Shown here: in pieces, positions 57,656 to 64,000 of the stretch | How the letters are laid out: each line of letters begins with the position of its first letter | Numbering within the stretch: the stretch's first letter is position 1 | Assembly (NCBI RefSeq): GCF_014897815.1 | Contig: NZ_JABUZG010000053.1 | Span: 62,001-126,000, forward strand | Source of the DNA: Psychrobacter sp. PG1 | GTDB taxonomy: Bacteria > Pseudomonadota > Gammaproteobacteria > Pseudomonadales > Moraxellaceae | Direction of reading: 5' to 3' | Length of the DNA: 64,000 nucleotides | Translations under genes and position numbers: made by a program | The notes under the pieces: model-generated | Seen by the model: the letters and a program-made list of their open reading frames with translations, nothing else | Told to the model about the DNA's origin: nothing | The model's database searches: none

Positions 57656-58993
57656 TTAGTTGATAGCAGCAAACAAATCATTCAATGCTTCACTCATACT
57701 AGGGTGGGTAAAAATATGATCACGCACCTGCTGGTAGGTTAAGCCTTGACGGATTGCTAAATCCATAAAGTTAATCAATTCATGCGACTCGGCACACAAC
57801 AGTTGCACACCCAAGATTTTATCAGTTTTAGCATCTACTACGGCCTTAAGCAGCCCATCAGCTTGTTCTAAGATATTGGCTTTAGGAATAGTTGCTGCAT
57901 CTAGTGTGGCGGTTTTAATGTCATAACCTTTATCTTTTGCCATTTTTGCGGTCATACCGACATTAGCAAGTGGCGGATTGACAAACACCGCATAAGGGAA
58001 AGTACGGTCTTTGGTGGTGTAACTGCCATCGCCCAATACTTGGCTTTTAACTACACGATAATCATCGAGCGAAATATAGGTAAATTGGGGGCTGCCTGCC
58101 ACATCGCCCATCGCATAGATATTCGGCACGTTGGTTTGTAATTTTTCATTGACAGCAATATAACCTTTATCGGTAAGCTCAATGCCCGCTTTTTCAAGGT
58201 TTAGCCCTTCGGTATTGGCTCTGCGGCCTGTAGCAACCAAAATCGCATCGGCATGCAGTTCGCTATCAGCGGTGGTAATTGTGGCTTGCTGTCCACTATC
58301 GCTTATTTTTTTGATTTGCTGATTAGTTTTGACTGTAATATGCTGTTTTGCCATGATAGCGAGTAAAGTTTTGGTGATATCTTCATCTTCTCGTGGTAAA
58401 AAGGTATCGCCTGTTTCTAAAATCGTCACTTCACTGCCAAACCCTGCAAAAATAAAGGCAAACTCTAGCCCGATATAGCCACCACCAATAATAACGAGCT
58501 GTTTTGGTAAATCGGTTAGTTGCATGATACGGGTGCTGTCGTAGGCAAATTTGCTGTCTTTTAACCCATCAATCGGCGGCTGCCAGTTATACGCCCCTGT
58601 ATTGATGTAAATATAATCAGCAGTGATGGTCAATGTGTCAGTATCGGTGACGACCTGCACGGTTTTATTATCAATAAAACTGGCTTTGCCTGTAATCACT
58701 TCGGCATTATCTAGACTATCAACTTTCTCAAAGTTGGCATGATTAAGTTTATCAATTAAATCGTTCTTTTTGCTAACTGCTTGAGCAAGTGATGGTTGTA
58801 CGTCATGACCATAAGCTAAGAAGGCTAATTTTTTTGAGGGAATACAGCCAATATTGATACAGGTACCACCATACATGGTAGCGGACTGCTCCACTAAAAT
58901 CACGGATTTGCCTGTCTTGGCTAAAGCTTGTGCCAGAGTTTTACCTGCTTTGCCAAAGCCGATAATCAGATGTTCGATGTGTTTTATGGTCAC
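57656..58993 (-). CDS. rclA: RclA-like pyridine nucleotide-disulfide oxidoreductase
   Basis: 445 aa from a GTG start preceded by GAGGGG. The FAD-binding GFGKAGKTLA (12-21), the redox disulfide C45 and C50 in GGTCINIGCIPSKK, NAD-binding GGGYIGLEFA and the dimerisation domain ending FTHPSMSEAL are present. GFGKAGKTLA and MYGGTCINIGCIP match E. coli RclA, a hypothiocyanite reductase of the reactive-chlorine response, better than dihydrolipoamide dehydrogenase or mercuric reductase. No rclR, rclB or rclC is adjacent. It is convergent with the gor-tailed chimera; an IS982 element lies upstream. Confidence 0.85.
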   Translation of the reverse strand: MTIKHIEHLIIGFGKAGKTLAQALAKTGKSVILVEQSATMYGGTCINIGCIPSKKLAFLAYGHDVQPSLAQAVSKKNDLIDKLNHANFEKVDSLDNAEVITGKASFIDNKTVQVVTDTDTLTITADYIYINTGAYNWQPPIDGLKDSKFAYDSTRIMQLTDLPKQLVIIGGGYIGLEFAFIFAGFGSEVTILETGDTFLPREDEDITKTLLAIMAKQHITVKTNQQIKKISDSGQQATITTADSELHADAILVATGRRANTEGLNLEKAGIELTDKGYIAVNEKLQTNVPNIYAMGDVAGSPQFTYISLDDYRVVKSQVLGDGSYTTKDRTFPYAVFVNPPLANVGMTAKMAKDKGYDIKTATLDAATIPKANILEQADGLLKAVVDAKTDKILGVQLLCAESHELINFMDLAIRQGLTYQQVRDHIFTHPSMSEALNDLFAAIN

Positions 58994-59111
58994 TGTGAGC
59001 CCCTCTGTTTTTATGATTGATTATAAGTTTTATGATTAAATAGAACTTGCTCCATAGTGTAATGATATAGTAGAGATATGCAATTTTATTAATAAAATTT
59101 AACATATTAAT

Positions 59112-60093
59112 ACCCCACTCTCAACACTTTTAAGCGGGGTTGAAACAAAAAAGGCATGAACTTAAACTTTAATCAATGACCAAAAAGATTAGAGAACAAG
59201 CCATGCCCATCGACGAATTTATCATTAAAATCTATCTAATGGTAGATGACTACTACAAAAAGATTGTAACAAACCGGCTAAGACAAGGCGGATATGCACC
59301 AAAGCTAACCGACAGTGAAATTATTACCATGGAGATAGTGGGTGAGTTTTTACAGATGGACACCGACTCACAAATCCATCAGTATTTTAAACAGCATTGG
59401 CAAACATGGTTTCCACAAATAGGCTCATATCCCAACTTTGCCAAGCAGTGCGTCAATTTGTTACAGGTAAAAACTTTGATACAACAGCATATCGTTAAAC
59501 AGTATGGACAAGACAACATTCATTTTATCGATGGCTTTCCCATTCCTGTATGCCAATATGCCAGAGCGTATCGGTATAAAACCTTCAAATACGAAGGTAG
59601 TTATAGTTACTGCGCCTCAAAGCAACAAAAATATTTCGGCTTTGAAGGACATTTACTCATTAATCTATCGGGCATGATAACCAATTTTACCTTTGCCTCT
59701 GCCAGAATAGATGAAAGATTAGTGGCACCTGATATGCTTGATAATATCAAAGGCTTGTTAGGTGCAGATATGGGCTATATTAGCCCTGATTTATCTGAGT
59801 ATTGCTTTAAGCGATGTGTTGATTTGCAAACACCGCTTAGAAAAAATATGCCCGATAAACGACCAATCAGTGTACTTAATCGTCTTAAAAATGCTCGTCG
59901 CAATATTGAGACGGTGATTGGTCAGTTATCACAGCGGTTTAATATGCAAAAGGTGAGAGCGAGAGATTTATGGCATTTATCCCACAGATTTATGCGTAAA
60001 ATCTTGGCTCATAACTTCTGCTTTGTAATCAATAAACAGTTAGGTAATCCCCCACTTCAGTTTGAGTTGCTTATTTCAAGTTGAGAGTGGGGT
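59112..60093 (+). mobile_element. IS982-family insertion sequence
   Basis: 982 bp bounded by exact 14-bp inverted repeats, ACCCCACTCTCAAC at the left and its complement at the right. It contains one transposase gene. No clear target duplication is visible in the flanks, which suggests a deletion or recombination at one end. The right end cuts a serine-recombinase gene. Confidence 0.9.
59176..60084 (+). CDS. IS982-family transposase
   Basis: 302 aa DDE transposase. The first Asp lies in FIDGFPIPVC, the second in LLGADMGYIS and the Glu in RRNIETVIGQLS, with the family start YLMVDDYYKK. An internal ATG at 59203 (MPIDEFIIK) may be the true start. Full length, so it may be active. Confidence 0.9.
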   Translation: MTKKIREQAMPIDEFIIKIYLMVDDYYKKIVTNRLRQGGYAPKLTDSEIITMEIVGEFLQMDTDSQIHQYFKQHWQTWFPQIGSYPNFAKQCVNLLQVKTLIQQHIVKQYGQDNIHFIDGFPIPVCQYARAYRYKTFKYEGSYSYCASKQQKYFGFEGHLLINLSGMITNFTFASARIDERLVAPDMLDNIKGLLGADMGYISPDLSEYCFKRCVDLQTPLRKNMPDKRPISVLNRLKNARRNIETVIGQLSQRFNMQKVRARDLWHLSHRFMRKILAHNFCFVINKQLGNPPLQFELLISS

Positions 60094-60191
60094 TTATCAT
60101 CATAACTTGTACTGAAAGCCACCAAATCAGCTAATGCTCTGGTAGCGTCTTGATCCTTAGTGCTGGCTCTCACATAAATACGAACGGTCAT
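60094..60191 (-). pseudogene. Serine recombinase, first 32 codons (cut by IS982)
   Basis: On the reverse strand an ATG at 60191 begins MTVRIYVRASTKDQDATRAL, the N-terminal signature of resolvase/invertase-family serine recombinases with the nucleophile in YVRAST (S10). After 32 codons the frame enters the IS982 terminal repeat and stops soon after. Nothing similar continues on the far side of the IS, so the rest was deleted, not just interrupted. Confidence 0.8.
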
Positions 60192-60449
60192 AACGCTACC
60201 TCTATTACTTAGACTTAATAATTAATGTTCATTGATAACAGCAAGAGATTGCTATCATTTAATATCAGATACAAGTCTAATGATAGATAAATTATTATTT
60301 AAAGGTTTTATGTTTTAGGTATAGACTAATGATAAGGGGTTGAAGTGGCTCCGTTGAGGTATAAGTTGATGAAATGGTTGGACGCATTAAAAAAGATCCT
60401 GCTTTTTTTAATAAAGAACGTCCTATCCGTACATACCTAAATGATTAGT
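60192..60449. other. Region upstream of the recombinase remnant, possible res site
   Basis: AGTCTAATGATA at 60274-60285 and AGACTAATGATA at 60323-60334 are near-identical 12-mers 49 bp apart; TTAGACTTAATA near 60209 resembles them on the other strand. Such repeated motifs next to a resolvase gene fit resolution subsites. A short open stretch at about 60366-60450 on the plus strand has no recognisable family. No other gene is seen. Confidence 0.35.
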
Positions 60450-62194
60450 TTATTTTAGCACTTTGTTGATATTTTCAATGAGCTTAGTCCAATTGCTTAT
60501 CTCATCTTCTGTAAGGCTTGAAGCGTCATTACTCTTACACCATTTAATAAAATGTTTGGCTAAGTCATATTTTGAAAAGTTGGGAACTTGTGATTGAAAT
60601 ATACTCACAATACCTCTTGTGGACTGCGAATCTGCTATCGACTTACAGTCGATTGAATATTCTGTTTCTACGATTCTAACAAGTGTATCTCTCAATAAGT
60701 CTTCTATCTCTGGAGAAGTAACGTTTTGACAGTAGTCTTTAGTTCGAAGGATGTTTTTATTACCTAGAGTATATACCAAGCTATCTTGAGTAGCTGCCTG
60801 ATTTCCAGCACTATCAGAATCAAGTAAAGCTGCAATTTTCAAATTTTGAGCATGTAGTATGGTGGCGTAGTAGACTACTTTGCCAGCTGTATTAGCGAAA
60901 ACTAGAGAGATTTTATCGTTCAAGTCAGCTATTTTTTTTGCGCGTAAAAGTGCTGACGCTGCCTCTATATACCAGTAATCTGTTAGCCCCTCTAAAATTA
61001 GATTCTTCTTTTGCGTAAATAAGCTTTGAGCCAAATCGTATCCTAATGCTTCTTGGAGAGGGAGAAGAGCCGCTGGATCGCTTGAATTAATTGTATTATG
61101 TACTTTAGTACCATCACTACGATCTTTCATTTCCACAACTTTGACAATATTTAGTTCATCAGGCCCTACTAGAAATGGAGAGTGAGTGGTATAGATAGTT
61201 TGGTTTTGTTCCGCTAATCTTGATATTGTTGTTCTAAAATCTCGTTGCTTCAAAGCATGAAGGCTCATGCCTGGTTCATCTAGAAGAAGAATAGCATTTT
61301 TATGTTTATCCGCAGCTTCTGCAAAGAAAATTATAAAAAACGACACAAGCCATTGAAAACCCTCTGATCGTTGATCTAACTCAATATCGACACCCATATC
61401 GTCTTCTACAACAACTTTCAAGTACTGACCATCAGCTGTTACTCTTAGTTTATCGGCTTCTGGTCTGTTAGGGTTTGGCATCCATATTTTTCGAATTTCT
61501 CTCGTGAGATGAATGCTTGCCGCATTTAACAAATAACTCCTCCTATCTAGTTTGTCTTGGTAGTCCTTCAATGCTTTTGGATTATTAGCATTTGGGACTG
61601 GAGTATTACCAAAGTCAGATAGTTCTTTTACATCGAATCCTAGAAACTTTAAAAGACATAAGTTCCCATAATCATAATATTCATCATCTAACAAACCACT
61701 CTCTGACCTTTTGTATAAATGATCTAGGTTAATTAATGGTTTTACTTTTGAGTAATTATTGAAAAGAATAAAAACTGGCATTCTTGCATCCAGAGTGTCA
61801 AGGACTAGATCGGACGATTCACCAATCTTTGCTTTGGCTCTTAATTCTTCATGTCTCTTTTCTTCTTTAGTATTGTCTTCTTCAATAAGAGCATAATAAT
61901 TATCTAAAAAGCTAACCAAAGAACGGGATCTATCTCCTGATATCTCAGTAGAGTCTACCCATTCATTAACGATTGCATTTAAAATATTACTTGGCTTCTT
62001 CATTTGTTCATCTGGGTCTTCAACAAAATATTGCTTATCCAGATGTGATGCTAACCTTAATAAACCGCCTCTGATGTCTGAAAAATATATGGCTGACGGC
62101 CCATTTTCTATAGAGTGATAACTTTGATTATCAATAGCTCTTTCTACTTTATATATACAATCATGGAATGGCTTTGGAATAAGAGCTTTATCAG
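60450..62194 (-). pseudogene. OLD-type ATPase/TOPRIM nuclease, N-terminal part missing
   Basis: The remaining frame from the ATG at 62003 gives 517 aa. It has the ABC-type signature RSEGFQ (212-217), Walker B AILLLDEPG (D242, E243), switch histidine H274 in TTHSP and a C-terminal TOPRIM domain (E338 in LILEGLTD, D395/D397 in ALLDSDSAG). This is the layout of OLD-family anti-phage nucleases. A P-loop is absent. The frame stays open and protein-like for 63 more codons upstream (for example AIYFSDIRGGLLRL) until the IS3 end at 62195, where a stop appears. So the gene was longer and lost its ATP-binding start at the IS. Confidence 0.8.
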
Positions 62195-62233
62195 TGAACC
62201 GCCCCGACTATATCGGAGGCTGATCTACTTGAG

Positions 62234-63136
62234 TCAGGCAGCGATGCCTGACAGGGTTAAATTATCATAATACCGCTTTTCAAACTCAAAGGGTGACACA
62301 TATCCAATCGTGCTATGTAGACGCTTCTTGTTGAACCAATCCACCCATTCAAGGGTTGCAAGTTCAACATCGTTCACACCAGTCCAGTTCTGCTTTAAAT
62401 AATGAATCACCTCAGACTTGTAAAGCCCATTGACCGTTTCAGCCAATGCATTGTCGTATGAATCGCCTGTTGTACCAACAGAAGCAATCACGCCAGAGTC
62501 CGTCATCTTATCGGTATAGCGAATGGATAAATACTGAACCCCTCGATCACTGTGATGAATCACATCTTTGGGATAGTTTCTATCTGCTATTGCTTGATTT
62601 AACGCCGCCATCACCATATCTGTGTTCATACGATTAGATACTTTCCAGCCCACAATAGCGCGAGCAAATACATCGATGATAAAAGCGGTATAAACCCAGC
62701 CGCTCAATGTCTTGATATAAGTAAAATCTGCAACCCACAGCTGATTAGGACGATGGGCATTAAAGTTACGATTGACCAAGTCGTCAGCACGCTTTTGGTC
62801 GTCACGGCTGTTGGTGGTAATCTTACCCTTACCGCGCCAGACACCTTGTAAGCCGTGCTGACTCATTAAACGCTCGACGGTGCAGCGTGCGATATAAATG
62901 CCATCTGCCTTCATCTGCCGCCAGACTTTGCGAGCATCATAGCGGCATTTGCTGTCCTGCCAGATGCGTTTAATCTCGCTGAGATAGTAGTCGTCATGCT
63001 GACTGCGCAGTGAACGCCTTTCAGGGCAGCACTCTAGGTCTTTAGTACGGTGATAGGTTGACGGGGCAATCGGTAGTACTCTACAAATCAGCTCGACCCC
63101 ATAACTACCTCTATAGTCATCAATAAACTGAACCAT
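62234..63136 (-). CDS. IS3-family transposase OrfB (catalytic)
   Basis: 300 aa with an HTH_21 domain (about 35-90) and an rve integrase core. DDE residues: D in WVADFTYIKT, D in IIHHSDRGVQY-like HHSDRGVQYLS and E in DNALAETVNG. Its ATG shares one base with the orfA stop (TAATG). The frame is also open upstream, so it is probably made as an OrfAB fusion by -1 frameshifting. Confidence 0.93.
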   Translation of the reverse strand: MVQFIDDYRGSYGVELICRVLPIAPSTYHRTKDLECCPERRSLRSQHDDYYLSEIKRIWQDSKCRYDARKVWRQMKADGIYIARCTVERLMSQHGLQGVWRGKGKITTNSRDDQKRADDLVNRNFNAHRPNQLWVADFTYIKTLSGWVYTAFIIDVFARAIVGWKVSNRMNTDMVMAALNQAIADRNYPKDVIHHSDRGVQYLSIRYTDKMTDSGVIASVGTTGDSYDNALAETVNGLYKSEVIHYLKQNWTGVNDVELATLEWVDWFNKKRLHSTIGYVSPFEFEKRYYDNLTLSGIAA

Positions 63137-63453
63137 TATCTGGGTGGACGGCCCTTCTCCGCCTGGGCGAAAAAAGCAGCAGCCTTACGTATAATCTCAT
63201 TGGCTTGCTTGAGCTCTTTGTTCTCGCGTTCAAGCGCTTTGATACGCTCTTTATCACTTTGCGCTTGCACCGATGCAGGAATAGTTTGATCGATGTGCTT
63301 TTTATGCCAGGATCGCAGTGTCTCAGGCGTACAGCCAATCTTTGACGCTATGGCTTGAATGGCTGACCATGTAGAAGGATAGTCGCTCGACGCTTCAATC
63401 AGCATGCGGACGGCGCGTTCTTTAATCTCAGGAGTGTAGGTTTGTCTTTTCAT
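63136..63453 (-). CDS. IS3-family transposase OrfA
   Basis: 105 aa with an N-terminal helix-turn-helix (KERAVRMLIEASSDYPSTWSA is its first part) and a C-terminal leucine-zipper coil (KERIKALERENKELKQANEI). The reading frame holds a TTTTTTC heptamer-like slip site at 63169-63175 (reverse strand), 30 nt before its stop. Confidence 0.92.
   Translation of the reverse strand: MKRQTYTPEIKERAVRMLIEASSDYPSTWSAIQAIASKIGCTPETLRSWHKKHIDQTIPASVQAQSDKERIKALERENKELKQANEIIRKAAAFFAQAEKGRPPR
63169..63175 (-). promoter_or_regulatory. Candidate -1 frameshift site of the IS3 element
   Basis: TTTTTTC on the reverse strand is in the phase T TTT TTC relative to orfA, a classic -1 slippery heptamer. The orfB frame is open from here through its ATG, so slippage would give an OrfAB fusion. 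Confidence 0.55.
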
Positions 63454-63503
63454 TGTCGTATTCTCTCAGAATGTTGAGTCTCCGACAATCCCGGGGCGGT
63501 TCA

Positions 63504-63612
63504 ATCCGTAACTGGACGTCTGCTCTGAATCGTTTTATGATTATGTTTGATGACCGTATCAGTAAGCATTTAATCTAAATGGCAGTTACACAGAATCTGG
63601 GATGGTCTCTGC
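63504..63612 (+). pseudogene. C-terminal end and right terminus of an IS256-family element
   Basis: Directly after the IS3 end, codons 63504-63578 read IRNWTSALNRFMIMFDDRI and end in SKHLI plus stop, the last residues typical of IS256-type (mutase) transposases. Immediately after, GTTACACAGAATCTGGGA resembles the right inverted repeat of that family. The remainder of the element is missing, cut by the IS3. Confidence 0.65.
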
Positions 63613-63979
63613 CTCATAGAAATGAAATAAAAATAGCGCCTGCAATGGGCGCTATTTTTATGAGTCTAGTAAGGGCTCATCAATCATATTTATAAATATT
63701 CACAGTTAGACATCAGGATCACTACCGCTTCATTGATTACTTTTCTTTTTATGCTCTATAAACATATATCACCATAAGGGCTCAACGATTAGTCCTGTAT
63801 ATAGTTTTAAGCAGATAACGACCACACTATTCTGATAGCGTACCCACCATAACCTCATCCAAAAACACCTGGCAATCTAAATTCACATCATTTTCAAAAA
63901 CTGATTATCCAAATCCAAGATTAAAGTTAAATGTATAGCAAACCTCAATAAGGGCGAATACTCGTAATTGGAGACTTCA
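63579..63979. other. Final intergenic region
   Basis: About 400 bp with the IS256-type terminus at its left, a terminator-like hairpin (63628-63659) and otherwise no gene I can support. A 27-codon open stretch on the reverse strand near 63835-63905 looks protein-like but is bounded by stops. Confidence 0.4.
63628..63659. terminator. Terminator-like hairpin
   Basis: AAAATAGCGCC and GGCGCTATTTTT close a 7-nt loop with A and T runs on both sides. Confidence 0.7.
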
Positions 63980-64000
63980 ATGTTACTATTTTTCTTTGAA
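63980..64000 (+). CDS. Possible start of a gene cut by the window edge
   Basis: An ATG at 63980 follows GGAGA with a 5-nt gap and opens MLLFFFE before the window ends. Only seven codons are visible, so the product cannot be named. Confidence 0.3.

Larger units (their letters stand above)
62195..63503 (-). mobile_element. IS3-family insertion sequence
   Basis: 1,309 bp with imperfect inverted repeats: TGAACCGCCCCG begins both ends and TCGGAG recurs inside each. It carries overlapping orfA and orfB on the reverse strand. The flanking bases (CAG on the left, ATC on the right) are not a duplication, so the two flanks were probably not adjacent when the element inserted. Confidence 0.9.

Noticed and set aside
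57317-58993. Homologous recombination between gor and the rclA-like gene as the cause of the chimera
   Set aside because: The two genes are in opposite orientation and the junction partner is cas2-3, so a simple exchange between them does not explain the structure.
59100-60105. Target-site duplication around the IS982 element
   Set aside because: The flanks (ending CATATTAAT, beginning TTATCATCA) do not give a convincing exact repeat.
60366-60450. Short plus-strand peptide ending RPIRTYLND
   Set aside because: Too short, no start context and no recognisable family; could be a remnant but cannot be supported.
63835-63930. Reverse-strand protein-like stretch containing FLDEVMVGTLSE
   Set aside because: Only about 27 codons between stops, no start or family match.
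55455-64000. CRISPR array beside the cas genes
   Set aside because: I read through the intergenic stretches on both strands and found no regularly spaced 28-nt repeats of the I-F type.
52792-64000. Right attachment site (repeat of the tRNA-Val 3' end)
   Set aside because: No second copy of TTCGAATCCGATTACGCC or a shorter convincing part was found downstream in the window.

Overview
The window is a bacterial chromosome segment that looks like Psychrobacter (Moraxellaceae, Gammaproteobacteria). The reasoning is by recognition of protein families, moderate-to-low G+C codon use and gene neighbourhoods (pilS-pilR, rplM-rpsI, rplU-rpmA next to ispB, a 6S RNA of gammaproteobacterial type); no database search was possible.

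Positions 1 to about 52.4 kb are ordinary core genome. In order: a partial thiE, a PBP7-type endopeptidase, a GacA/UvrY-like response regulator, the PilS-PilR pair, a C-terminal processing protease, phosphoglycerate mutase, 6S RNA, fxsA, ruvC, a META-domain lipoprotein, a GST, a 1-Cys peroxiredoxin, a PLD-like protein, glnS, ppiB, lpxH, orn, rsgA, a membrane rhodanese, a glutaredoxin, secB, adk, a ccmF-G-H-I cytochrome c maturation operon, a DUF445 membrane protein, mrdA (PBP2), rsmD, rplM-rpsI, a lipid A acyltransferase, trpS, scpA-scpB, lolA, rplU-rpmA, ispB, a three-gene RND efflux operon, hemB and a glutathionyl-hydroquinone reductase. Two related copies of a small TA-flanked inverted-repeat element (320-408 and 2637-2794) and a different MITE-like element (29291-29516) sit between core genes.

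From the tRNA-Val(GAC) gene at 52.7 kb onward the DNA is an accessory region. A tyrosine integrase with a divergent XRE repressor and an excisionase-like gene lies beside the tRNA. Two small unknown genes follow, then a type I-F cas1 and the start of cas2-3. The cas2-3 frame keeps the Cas2 and HD-nuclease parts, loses the helicase, and runs in frame into the last ~85 codons of a glutathione reductase gene. No csy genes and no CRISPR array are visible. An RclA-like flavoprotein gene is convergent with this chimera.

The last 5 kb are a patchwork of decay: a complete IS982-family element ending inside a serine-recombinase gene, an OLD-type ATPase/TOPRIM nuclease gene that lost its P-loop end at an IS3-family element, and on the other side of that IS3 the last codons and terminus of an IS256-family transposon. 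The missing target duplications suggest IS-driven deletions. The most interesting object is the orphan Cas1 plus Cas2-HD-glutathione reductase chimera on a tRNA-Val island.
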